A stretch of 64,000 nt of DNA from JBGTGG01 sp964398945 (GTDB lineage: Bacteria; Bacteroidota; Bacteroidia; Cytophagales; Cyclobacteriaceae), in the NCBI GenBank assembly GCA_964398945.1, contig CAYNOT010000023.1, positions 1 to 64,000 of the forward strand. Reading direction: 5' to 3'. Position 1 is the first letter of the stretch. Each line of letters begins with the position of its first letter. Of the stretch, positions 8,388-15,732 are shown one piece after another. The notes below the pieces were generated by a model. It worked only from the letters and a program-made list of their open reading frames with translations, did not search any database and was not told the origin of the DNA. A program made the translations under genes and the position numbers.

Positions 8388-9260
8388 TTAACTAATTAGA
8401 GAATGTATAATTTCATTACCAACTTTAACCCCAAACTCATCAAATATCTCATCAGAGTTTATTATATACCAGTGTTGCGAAAGTGCATGAACCATATGAG
8501 AATCAACATAGGTAGCAATTTCATGCTGTTCATCACTTGATAATAAATGAATTGAATCTTTTAATCTATTTAATCTAAATAACCATTTATCTAACAAATA
8601 ATATTTTCCTAGCAAGGGTAATTCAATTGTAGCCAAATCACAATCATTACTAAAAGTAATTCCGTTAAGAGAAGCATCTCGAAAAGAAACATTCTTCATA
8701 ACATTTTTTTTAGGAGTCCCAAATTCTACTATATCGGACTTGAATCTATATCCTCCACGAAACCAAACGTCTTCCAGTTTCCCTTTAAACACGCATCTTT
8801 CAAATGAAGATCCATTAAAATCTATATCCTTTAAATTGCAGCTAATAAATTCACAGTCATAAAATTCCGCCCTAATGAATATACTTTTCTTAAAATTACA
8901 ATTAATGAAAGTACATCTTAAGTATTTTGATCCGTTGTACCCTAATCCTGCCTTTTGAAATTTACAGTTACTAAAATATATATCCTTATAGCTATTTCCA
9001 TTATCTGTTGAGTCCGTAAAATCAGCGAAATAGAAATGACATTGGGAAATTTCCGTATTTTCTATCAAACAAGAAACGAAGGATGCATAAGAAAAATCTA
9101 ATTTATCAAGAATAGCGTCTCTAACAATAACAAAATCGAAGTCAATTCCCCTTAAATCAAGTAAACCGCTTTCTAATACTTCAAAAAGAGAAATACGTTT
9201 TCTTAAGAATTGACCGCCTTTAAAATTTCCCCATCGTTTTTTTAAAAATTTTGACATCAT
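8388..9260 (-). CDS. Pentapeptide-repeat protein, candidate immunity protein
   Basis: About 290 residues from ATG at 9260 (an upstream TTG at 9266 is less likely). Residues about 30-190 follow the A(D/N)LXX-type pentapeptide pattern with Cys and Phe at fixed positions, as in the blocks CTFINCNFKKSIFIRAEF and CNLKDIDFNGSSFERCVF, predicting a right-handed quadrilateral beta-helix. The last 90 residues are a separate helical domain. The gene starts eight bases after the stop of the toxin-tip reading frame 9269-9484, an arrangement typical of toxin-immunity pairs, so I infer an immunity role. Base composition is clearly more AT-rich than in flanking genes, suggesting transfer. A different pentapeptide-protein function cannot be excluded. 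Confidence 0.6.
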   Translation of the reverse strand: MMSKFLKKRWGNFKGGQFLRKRISLFEVLESGLLDLRGIDFDFVIVRDAILDKLDFSYASFVSCLIENTEISQCHFYFADFTDSTDNGNSYKDIYFSNCKFQKAGLGYNGSKYLRCTFINCNFKKSIFIRAEFYDCEFISCNLKDIDFNGSSFERCVFKGKLEDVWFRGGYRFKSDIVEFGTPKKNVMKNVSFRDASLNGITFSNDCDLATIELPLLGKYYLLDKWLFRLNRLKDSIHLLSSDEQHEIATYVDSHMVHALSQHWYIINSDEIFDEFGVKVGNEIIHSLIS

Positions 9261-9268
9261 AATCAAAA

Positions 9269-9484
9269 CTACTTATTTTCAGTATTTAATTGAGTGCCTC
9301 CTTCTCCATATTTTTTTACATGAGCATCCCATTGCTTAAGCGTTGTCATATCCCACCATGCATTGGTATTTGGATCAACGAAATCAGGACCATTTGTGTA
9401 TTTACTTTTTAAATGCTTCAAAGATGGATCATTTTTTACTAATTCTCCCTTGCCCTTATTGGTGTTCTTCACCAACAAGCACAC
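9269..9484 (-). CDS. Orphan polymorphic-toxin C-terminal tip B
   Basis: 71 codons from a GTG inside repeat copy B. The first 13 residues (start to NTNKGKG) are shared with the reading frame at 10016-10255; after that the two are unrelated. The tail GPDFVDPNTNAWWDMTT followed by QWDAHVKKYGEGGTQL looks like the end of Rhs- or Hint-linked toxins of the restriction-endonuclease-like kind, a resemblance I recognise by eye only. It lacks any delivery or repeat region, so it is best read as a displaced tip that could be restored to a full toxin by recombination, or expressed from the promoter in the repeat. Confidence 0.5.
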   Translation of the reverse strand: MCLLVKNTNKGKGELVKNDPSLKHLKSKYTNGPDFVDPNTNAWWDMTTLKQWDAHVKKYGEGGTQLNTENK

Positions 9485-9722
9485 TAAATGATAAGACGCG
9501 CAAATGTAATGACTTTACTGATTGTCCTTTATTTTACTTCTCGTCTGTTATTCTTCGTTCATCTCGTTTGCGGGTGAAGAACACCCGCAAGACTGAAATA
9601 TAACTTTTCCGAGGTTCTGAGATTGAATTTTTATGGGCTTTTATAAGCCATTGGGTTCCCGCAAAGCGCGAGTAAGGCTGAGGGGGATTAATAAGTTGCA
9701 AACTTCCTTTTATTGATAAGTT
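9446..9722. repeat. Island repeat, copy B (with internal insertion)
   Basis: Closely matches copy A from CCCTTGCCC to the second hairpin (GCGGGTG-AAGAA-CACCCGC near 9569-9589). It then has about 75 extra bases (roughly 9591-9665) absent from copy A, and resumes the match through the segment ending in AATAAGTTGCAAACTTC. The minus-strand -7 element TACATTTG is at 9508-9501. Between this repeat and the gene at 9790 no further feature is visible. Confidence 0.85.
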
Positions 9723-9789
9723 AAGGCAAACTCCTTCCTATTCAATTCCAAGACCTAATGCGCATAACACCAATTGGCATAGGGAGTAA

Positions 9790-10014
9790 TTAGGAAAAAA
9801 AAATTGCCCATATCCAAATCCCTATTAATGATATAATTACAAATATTGAAAATATTGTCATGGAGAGCCCTTTTTTCTCAAGCCATTCTCGATATTTTCT
9901 ATTTTCTTCCTCGTCTTCAAATGTAAAAAAACCCATTGCTCTCATTAGTTGCCTCAAATAAAAAAAAAGCACGATTAAAATAACTACCGAAAAGAAAATA
10001 TCATGCGACTCCAT
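9790..10014 (-). CDS. Small two-helix membrane protein, candidate immunity protein
   Basis: 74 residues with two hydrophobic segments (about 6-22 and 53-72) separated by an acidic, charged linker (FEDEEENRKYREWLEKKG). It starts one base after the stop codon of the tip reading frame 10016-10255, implying translational coupling. Small membrane proteins in this position are common immunity proteins, but I recognise no family and the assignment rests on context alone. Confidence 0.55.
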   Translation of the reverse strand: MESHDIFFSVVILIVLFFYLRQLMRAMGFFTFEDEEENRKYREWLEKKGLSMTIFSIFVIISLIGIWIWAIFFS

Positions 10015-10015
10015 A

Positions 10016-10255
10016 TTATTCCTTGTCTGATTCTAAAGTATTCAAAGTTCCATTAGTATTGTTAATGATTTCAAGAATTAATGTATTTAATTCCAAACCT
10101 GTTATTGTATCGCCTCCTTTCAATTTAATAAAAGCTTTAATACTTGAGGCAGTGTTTACTCCAATATTAGTCATATCGTATAGAAGCGCACCATTCTTAC
10201 CACCAATATCAACTACCCCCTTGCCCTTGTTGGTGTTCTTCACCAACAAGCACAC
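10016..10255 (-). CDS. Orphan polymorphic-toxin-like C-terminal tip C
   Basis: 79 codons from a GTG within repeat copy C, sharing the N-terminal LVKNTNKGKG stretch with tip B and then diverging completely. The unique part (from VVDIGGKNGALLYD to LESDKE) has no motif I recognise. The shared start, unrelated end and immediately following small gene match the organisation of displaced toxin-tip cassettes. Expression as a free-standing short protein is uncertain. Confidence 0.42.
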   Translation of the reverse strand: MCLLVKNTNKGKGVVDIGGKNGALLYDMTNIGVNTASSIKAFIKLKGGDTITGLELNTLILEIINNTNGTLNTLESDKE

Positions 10256-10370
10256 TAAACGATAAGACGCACAAATGTAATGACTTTACTGATTGTCCTT
10301 TTAATTTTACTTCTCGCCTGTTATTCTTCGTTCATCTCGTTTGCGGGTGAAGAACACCTGCAAAGGCTGA
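10217..10370. repeat. Island repeat, copy C
   Basis: Shortest copy; it ends soon after the second hairpin, where one stem base differs (CACCTGC instead of CACCCGC). The minus-strand -7 element TACATTTG is at 10279-10272. It lies about 90 bases from the 3' end of the tRNA-Lys gene. Confidence 0.85.
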
Positions 10371-10417
10371 GGAACCTATTTGGGACTGCATTTTTCATGT
10401 TCGATCCCGTGACCCTA

Positions 10418-10455
10418 AAAACAAAAATGGCCAAGGAAATATCTCCTTGGCCATC
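10418..10455 (-). terminator. Intrinsic terminator after tRNA-Lys
   Basis: On the minus strand an 11-base-pair perfect stem (ATGGCCAAGGA and its complement) is followed by a T-rich tract, directly downstream of the tRNA 3' end. Confidence 0.85.
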
Positions 10456-10460
10456 TAAAG

Positions 10461-10533
10461 TGATCCCGCTGGGGCTCGAACCCAGGACCCTAACATTAAA
10501 AGTGTTATGCTCTACCAGCTGAGCTACGGAATC
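10461..10533 (-). tRNA. tRNA-Lys (TTT)
   Basis: 73 nt with a complete cloverleaf: acceptor stem GATTCCG/CGGGATC with discriminator A, D arm GCTC/GAGC, anticodon stem TAACA/TGTTA with loop CTTTTAA, and T arm CTGGG-TTCGAGC-CCCAG. The anticodon TTT is at 10500-10498. The CCA end is not encoded. A consensus promoter lies at 10577-10585 and a terminator at 10418-10455. Confidence 0.96.
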
Positions 10534-10536
10534 GTT

Positions 10537-10544
10537 TATCTTTG
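10537..10544 (+). promoter_or_regulatory. -7 element for the gene at 10602
   Basis: TATCTTTG is an exact TAnnTTTG match, giving a predicted leader of about 50 nt. It sits back to back with the tRNA promoter. Confidence 0.5.
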
Positions 10545-10576
10545 CCTCTTTTACGGGGTTTTCCGTAATTGAGGTC

Positions 10577-10607
10577 GCAAAGGTAACACGATCTAAAAAA
10601 TATGCAA
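10577..10607 (-). promoter_or_regulatory. tRNA-Lys promoter
   Basis: On the minus strand TACCTTTGC at 10585-10577 with TTG at 10607-10605, spacing 19 nt. It overlaps the first codons of the divergent gene. Confidence 0.6.
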
Positions 10608-11333
10608 AACCGAATTTTAAAATTTACCATCTTATTCACAATCCTGTTCACCGGGGGTGAAGGAATTGCACAAGTTTCTTCCTTTCGTCTTCAACAAGCT
10701 GATTCACTTTTTGAAAACAGGCGATATGTACAGGCTTTTGAACAGTACGAAGCCATTCTCGCCAATAAAGAATATAGTCCTGCGATGTTGTTGAAAATGG
10801 CGTATATCCAGGAGGGCCTTAATCAATCCGGCAGCGCTTTATACTACCTCAACCTTTATCACCTCATCACCAATGACAAAGCGGTTGTCCATAAAATGGA
10901 AGAACTTGCCCGGAAGCATAACCTCGATGGCTATAAAGCTACCGACCTTGATCGCGTACTGATGATTTACAAAGACCATCGTGAATGGATAACCCTGGGC
11001 ATGGGGGCGATTATGGCCTTTTTAATCAGCCTCACCTTTTACTTTAAAATTAGAAAACGCGAACCTGTAGTCGGGCTTTTTATTACAGCCATAGTTTTGG
11101 CAATTGGTTTTTTTGTCCATTTAAATTTTGGCGAACGGCTTGATACCGGAATAATCACGATGCCCAACACGTATATTATGAGTGGCCCTTCTGCCGGGGC
11201 TTCTGTGATCTCCATTGTTGATGAGGGACATCGGGTGGAAATAGTTGGGAAAAAAGATGTTTGGCTGAAGATCATCTGGAACGGTGAGCCTGCTTATATC
11301 AAACAAGAACATCTGCTCCCCATTAAACTATAA
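10602..11333 (+). CDS. Exported TPR protein with membrane helices and SH3-like C-terminus
   Basis: 243 residues: signal peptide (about 1-23, ending GIAQ), TPR-like helices (about 25-115: DSLFENRRYVQAFEQYEAIL, then LLKMAYIQEGLNQSGSALYYLNLY), two transmembrane helices (about 130-147 and 155-172), and a C-terminal SH3-type domain in which VEIVGKKDVWLKIIWNGEPAYI is the usual core. This is the architecture of the Bacteroidota 'SH3 domain-containing protein' family often seen near BatE-like proteins. Role unknown, presumably at the cell envelope. The gene ends two bases before the convergent large protein. Confidence 0.72.
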   Translation: MQNRILKFTILFTILFTGGEGIAQVSSFRLQQADSLFENRRYVQAFEQYEAILANKEYSPAMLLKMAYIQEGLNQSGSALYYLNLYHLITNDKAVVHKMEELARKHNLDGYKATDLDRVLMIYKDHREWITLGMGAIMAFLISLTFYFKIRKREPVVGLFITAIVLAIGFFVHLNFGERLDTGIITMPNTYIMSGPSAGASVISIVDEGHRVEIVGKKDVWLKIIWNGEPAYIKQEHLLPIKL

Positions 11334-11335
11334 TA

Positions 11336-14011
11336 TCAGAACCGTACGGTAATACTCCCTTTATATGCTTTATGGGTGTACTGCAATGTGTAATAATAAA
11401 CCCCACTGGCAGCACCTTCTGCAAACCATTTGAAATCACGGTTCGCTGACTCAAACATCGGACGGCCCCACCGGTTATAAATCCGGATGTTTACAAAACT
11501 TCCGGTGCAATTATCAACAGGCAGAATGTTCACCAACTCTTTTAAGTCTTCATCGTACCGAACCATTGCAAAGTAATCATTGACTGCATCACCATTTGGG
11601 GAAATGAAATTCGGTGGCAAGAATTCCAGGTTCTCGTGATTATAATCTTTGATTTTGATTTTTACTTCCAACGTATCCCCTTTTTGATTGAAACACCGAT
11701 CGTCTATTAACCGGAAAGCAAACAGGTATTCATTTTCAAATACCTGGTTTTCAAAAATGCTGCAATCGGGCAACCAATTAAAAGTGGTCTCTACACTGCC
11801 AATACCGTCTGCATCAGCATATACAAATCCCCTTGGTGGTACCGTTCCTTCTGCTTTGATCATTTCCAACCGTAGATGATCTTGATTGGGGATAGTGTTC
11901 ACATCATTTCCATAGAGGCCAAGCGAAATCTGATCTCCGATATAACAACTTATTTCACCGTCTATAAATTGAATATCCGGGTTTAAATTCGCCATCGTCA
12001 ACAACGGCTGCGCATTGTCTGGTGGCAACACTTTTACTACCACATTCACTGTATCAGCTTTGTACAAGCGGCACTTGTTGGCATTGTCCACCACAATAAA
12101 CTCAAATTCAAATTCATCTTTCTTGGTGAGGTCAACATTGTCGCAAAATAAATCCCACTTAAAAGGAGAAGAAATTACTCCGTTGCCCGCTACATTATTG
12201 AACGAAACCGAATAGTCGGCCATGTTGAAACCAACTCCTTTCGCACCTAACAAAAGGTAATCGTTGTCGGGATCGTTTCCCACCACATCAAACTGCAACG
12301 ACTCGTGTATTTTTACTTCGATGCCTTCCACCCTTCGCTCACTCATGGGTGTATAATCGGTAGTGATTCTCGGATCCTGATTTCCCGGAAGGATAACCCT
12401 CAGGTTAAATTCTGCAAAGACTGGATTGGGGAGGTTGCAATAATCAGCATCCTCCACGAGCACTTTAATGTTGAAAAAAGTTTGCTTCGTAAAATCATAC
12501 ACATCACATCGCGTATCCCACTCAAGTTGTGCTTTGATTCGCCCGGGAATATTTTCCAAAATTTTAAACTCCATTCCAACATCAGCAAGGCTAAACCCAT
12601 TTACCAACAAAGCCATCGTCATGGGATTGTCGTCTGCATCCTCTACTTCGATTGGCCAGGTTACTTTGTCACCTTCATTCAATGTTGCTGTAACATTGGG
12701 CGTTATAAATTGTGGCAACGCATTAGCTGGCGGTTGCACATTCACCGTAACTTTTAACGTATCCGACAATGGCAAACTACAGGCATCATCATAAGCAATT
12801 ACACCAATCTGGTAGGGCCCTGGTATCAACGGGCAATCCGGAAAACAAATATCAAAATCGGCAACACTACCATTCACCAACAACGCATCCGTAACCTGTG
12901 GCAGCATACCCGATACATCCCCTTTGAAATTCAATGGGATCACGCGGATCCTTACCTTCTCCTGAAAATTGTCATCTTGCTTGGAGGCATCCGGATCAGA
13001 AACCCGGACTTTAATACACCGGTCTTCGTCCGCCACGGTATTGCTAAAGCTCACCGACATGGTATTGTCAAAAATAAAATCAGCATCCGTTAATTTCTTT
13101 CCGAGGATTTGTGGTGGTTCGGCCTGCGGACAAACATCGACTACCAACATCTGAAAGTCCCGTCTTAGCTCACCGATTTTTACCCCATCCCTGAATTCTT
13201 CACATTTCACAGCAAAAACAAATAATCCCTGGAGGGTTGGTGTCACCGTTAAAAAACCATCATTGCTAATCCGAAGATCAGGCATTCCATTAACGATATT
13301 ATTTAGGTTAAAGGGGTTTCGCCACGTGATGGTTGGGTAAGGGGCTGGTGCTATTGGCGGAAGTGCATCAACGGTGTGCGTACTTAATGGCGTTACCAAA
13401 GAATAAACCAGTGAATCACCATCGTCATCTGTTCCCGCAAAATCAACCCAATACGGTTTCCTTGGACAAGCATAATCATTTAATGGAGGAAAAAGCCGTG
13501 GGGAAGAATTAATGAATTGTTCCCCATTCATTACTACAGGCGGAAACTCCAAATAAAAAGTTTGTCCTGCTGCGATACCCCCAAACATTGGATCGTTACT
13601 ATGGATATTGGTAATTGTATAATTTCTGCAACACCGCTCCCATACAATATAGTATCCTTCCGGATCATTGTAAATTTCAGGTGGAAAAACCACAGTAGTT
13701 GTATAGGTTAGTTTTTGCGTAACAATTTCCCCATTGGAACATTCAGGTTGGGTGTAGTTAACTTGTGCTATGCTGTAACCATTAAAAAAAACGGTTCGCA
13801 TCAACACATTGTCCCGCTTTCTAAAAATAGCCGCAGTGATCTGCGGATCGCGTGCCCCGGGGTTTCCATTTAGTTGATCGAAATAAAGCAGTAGGTTGAT
13901 ACGGTAGTTGTAACCGTTTAGGTGGAGGACTTCAAACTCACCTCCAACAATATGCGAGGCCGAAAGTGGCAATGCCAGAAAACACAAGAATGCTAGTAAA
14001 ATTCTCCTCAT
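11336..14011 (-). CDS. Large exported protein with gliding-motility-type C-terminal domain
   Basis: About 891 residues from ATG at 14011, which gives the signal peptide MRRILLAFLCFLALPLSA; the longer reading frame to 14068 crosses the promoters. The mature protein begins SHIVGGEFEV and contains several immunoglobulin/cadherin-like repeats, each with a recurring 'DADDNPMTM / DPDNDYLLL / DVNTIPNQDHL' type motif. It ends with FISPNGDAVNDYF and IYNRWGRPMFES, the CHU_C / gliding-motility-associated (type B) domain used for export by the type IX secretion system. It is probably a cell-surface adhesin-like or structural protein. Convergent with the SH3-type gene and divergent from rlmD. Confidence 0.85.
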   Translation of the reverse strand: MRRILLAFLCFLALPLSASHIVGGEFEVLHLNGYNYRINLLLYFDQLNGNPGARDPQITAAIFRKRDNVLMRTVFFNGYSIAQVNYTQPECSNGEIVTQKLTYTTTVVFPPEIYNDPEGYYIVWERCCRNYTITNIHSNDPMFGGIAAGQTFYLEFPPVVMNGEQFINSSPRLFPPLNDYACPRKPYWVDFAGTDDDGDSLVYSLVTPLSTHTVDALPPIAPAPYPTITWRNPFNLNNIVNGMPDLRISNDGFLTVTPTLQGLFVFAVKCEEFRDGVKIGELRRDFQMLVVDVCPQAEPPQILGKKLTDADFIFDNTMSVSFSNTVADEDRCIKVRVSDPDASKQDDNFQEKVRIRVIPLNFKGDVSGMLPQVTDALLVNGSVADFDICFPDCPLIPGPYQIGVIAYDDACSLPLSDTLKVTVNVQPPANALPQFITPNVTATLNEGDKVTWPIEVEDADDNPMTMALLVNGFSLADVGMEFKILENIPGRIKAQLEWDTRCDVYDFTKQTFFNIKVLVEDADYCNLPNPVFAEFNLRVILPGNQDPRITTDYTPMSERRVEGIEVKIHESLQFDVVGNDPDNDYLLLGAKGVGFNMADYSVSFNNVAGNGVISSPFKWDLFCDNVDLTKKDEFEFEFIVVDNANKCRLYKADTVNVVVKVLPPDNAQPLLTMANLNPDIQFIDGEISCYIGDQISLGLYGNDVNTIPNQDHLRLEMIKAEGTVPPRGFVYADADGIGSVETTFNWLPDCSIFENQVFENEYLFAFRLIDDRCFNQKGDTLEVKIKIKDYNHENLEFLPPNFISPNGDAVNDYFAMVRYDEDLKELVNILPVDNCTGSFVNIRIYNRWGRPMFESANRDFKWFAEGAASGVYYYTLQYTHKAYKGSITVRF

Positions 14012-14028
14012 ACCGTACGTCTGAACCT

Positions 14029-14036
14029 TAAAGATA
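14029..14036 (-). promoter_or_regulatory. -7-like element for the gliding-type protein gene
   Basis: Minus strand TATCTTTA at 14036-14029, one base off TAnnTTTG, 17 nt upstream of the ATG at 14011. Confidence 0.4.
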
Positions 14037-14073
14037 GAAAAACCGAATGCAGTAAGAAACCCCCACAATTCCT

Positions 14074-14081
14074 TAATTTTG
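14074..14081 (+). promoter_or_regulatory. -7 element immediately before rlmD
   Basis: TAATTTTG is an exact consensus match ending only eight bases before the ATG at 14090, so the transcript would have almost no 5' leader. Confidence 0.55.
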
Positions 14082-14089
14082 ATCCCTTT

Positions 14090-15511
14090 ATGAGAAAAGG
14101 GGAAATTTTAAGCGGAATTACCATCGAATCGGTGGGGGCAGAAGGTAATTGCATTGCCAAAATTGATGGCAAAGTGCTCTTTTTAAAAGGCGGGGCACCG
14201 GGCGATATCGTGGAGGTAAAGATCACCAAAGTAAAAAGCAGTTTTTTAGAAGGTCAGATTGTAAAAATCAACACCGAATCTGATTTACGGGTTCATCCGT
14301 TTTGCAGCCATTATGGAACCTGTGGCGGCTGTTCTTTCCAGCATTTAAATTACGAAACCCAGCTTTTCTACAAACAAAAGCAGGTGGTCGACAATCTCGA
14401 ACGCATTGGTGGCCTTACCCTTCCGCAAATACAACCCATCCTTCCCTCTGCTAAGACACAGTACTACCGCAATCGGTTGGATTTTACATTCACTTTTCAG
14501 CGCTGGCTTTCCTGGCAAGAAATGCAAGCGAATGTCCCTTTCGGGGAACCGGGCCTCGGCTTCCACATCCCCAAAATGTTCGATAAAGTATTCGATGTGA
14601 AGGAATGCTACCTGTTGGCAGATCCGTCCAATGCCATTCGCCTGGCAGTGAAGGATGAAGCGATCAACCATAAAATTCCATTCTTCGACTTGCGCAAACA
14701 AACCGGGTTTCTTCGTACGCTAACGCTTCGCATCGCCAACACCGGGGAGATCATGATCATTTTGCAAGTGGCCAACGATACCCTGAAGTGGGTCGACCAA
14801 ATCCTCTCCCGGTTGGAAAACGAATTTCCACAAATCACTTCCTTCAATTATATCGTCAACACAAAACGCAACGATACGTTTCAGGACCAGGAAATCATTT
14901 GCTGGAAAGGCAACCCCTACATCACCGAACAAATGAAAAGCAGTGACGGCACTCGCGATTTGCAATTCCGCGTGGGCGCGAAATCTTTTTACCAAACCAA
15001 TTCGGACCAGGCGTACGAACTCTATAAAGTTGCAGCAGATTTTGCCGGGCTCACCGGAGACGAGCGCGTCTACGATTTATATACCGGAACAGGGACCATT
15101 GCCAACTTCGTAGCCGGAAAATGTAAAGAAGTAATCGGATTGGAATATGTATCCGAAGCCATCGAAGATGCAAAAGTGAATTCAACAATAAATAATATTA
15201 CCAACACTAAGTTTTTTGCCGGGGATATAAAAGATTTGTTGGATGATGCCTTCCTCAAAAAATACGGCAAACCCGATGTGGTCATTACCGATCCGCCACG
15301 GGCCGGTATGCACGAAGACGTTTGCAGGATGTTGCTGAAAGCCGCTCCACAAAAAATTGTATATGTAAGTTGCAACCCTGCCACCCAAGCCCGCGACTTA
15401 AAAATACTGGCGGAAGATTACACGATTCAAAAAGTAAGACCAGTCGATATGTTTCCGCATACGATGCACGTAGAAAATGTGGTGTTGCTGACCCGTCACT
15501 CTGAGCGCTAG
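14090..15511 (+). CDS. rlmD: 23S rRNA (uracil-C5)-methyltransferase RlmD
   Basis: 473 residues. An N-terminal TRAM domain (about 1-60) is followed by the iron-sulfur cluster cysteines in FCSHYGTCGGCSFQH, with a later Cys in DVKECYLL. The C-terminal SAM-dependent domain has YDLYTGTGTIANF (motif I), TDPPRAGMHEDV (motif IV) and the catalytic YVSCNPATQARDL nucleophile Cys. It methylates C5 of a uracil in 23S rRNA (U1939 in E. coli). The last residues (HSER) and stop codon are encoded by an intergenic inverted repeat, suggesting that the natural C-terminus has been altered by the repeat. Confidence 0.93.
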   Translation: MRKGEILSGITIESVGAEGNCIAKIDGKVLFLKGGAPGDIVEVKITKVKSSFLEGQIVKINTESDLRVHPFCSHYGTCGGCSFQHLNYETQLFYKQKQVVDNLERIGGLTLPQIQPILPSAKTQYYRNRLDFTFTFQRWLSWQEMQANVPFGEPGLGFHIPKMFDKVFDVKECYLLADPSNAIRLAVKDEAINHKIPFFDLRKQTGFLRTLTLRIANTGEIMIILQVANDTLKWVDQILSRLENEFPQITSFNYIVNTKRNDTFQDQEIICWKGNPYITEQMKSSDGTRDLQFRVGAKSFYQTNSDQAYELYKVAADFAGLTGDERVYDLYTGTGTIANFVAGKCKEVIGLEYVSEAIEDAKVNSTINNITNTKFFAGDIKDLLDDAFLKKYGKPDVVITDPPRAGMHEDVCRMLLKAAPQKIVYVSCNPATQARDLKILAEDYTIQKVRPVDMFPHTMHVENVVLLTRHSER

Positions 15512-15576
15512 CAAAGAGTCTTTGGAATAAGGGGAAAGATTCTTCAGTCGTACCTCCTTCTGAATGACGGATTTGT
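15496..15576. repeat. Long imperfect inverted repeat after rlmD
   Basis: Outer arms CGTCACTCTGA and TCTGAATGACG and inner arms AAGAGTCTTT and AAAGATTCTT pair with one or two mismatches each, forming a long stem. The rlmD stop codon lies in its left arm. It resembles repeated intergenic hairpins seen in many Bacteroidota genomes; only one copy is in this window. Confidence 0.6.
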
Positions 15577-15611
15577 TTTAATAATTTAATAAAGGTATCC
15601 AACATCAGCAC

Positions 15612-15723
15612 CCAGTACCCAGTATCCAGTATCCAGTATCTAATGTCTAGTATCTTGCGTCTAATATCTAATGTCTAGTATCTTGCGTCTAATATCTAAT
15701 GTCTAACATCTTACGTCTAACGT
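15612..15723. repeat. Sixteen-unit heptad array with 28-bp super-repeat
   Basis: Sixteen consecutive 7-nt units in perfect register: four of the CCAGTAT type, then twelve of the CTAATGT / CTAGTAT / CTTGCGT type. The last twelve form three 28-bp higher-order repeats starting at 15640, 15668 and 15696; the first two are identical and the third is degenerate. The array ends ten bases before the aminotransferase ATG, so it forms most of that gene's upstream region. Confidence 0.9.
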
Positions 15724-15732
15724 CTCTCTCGC

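Noticed and set aside
10280..10522. Plus-strand 80-codon reading frame across the island repeat and tRNA-Lys
   Set aside because: It runs antisense through the tRNA gene and its terminator and is therefore not a real coding region.
12305..12794. Plus-strand frames of 108-150 codons inside the gliding-motility-type gene
   Set aside because: They are shadows of the minus-strand 891-residue gene, which has a signal peptide, domain repeats and a C-terminal signature.
15612..15723. Possible CRISPR array in the repeat-rich spacer
   Set aside because: The units are 7 bp, contiguous and themselves variable; there are no unique spacers of 30-40 bp and no cas genes in the window.
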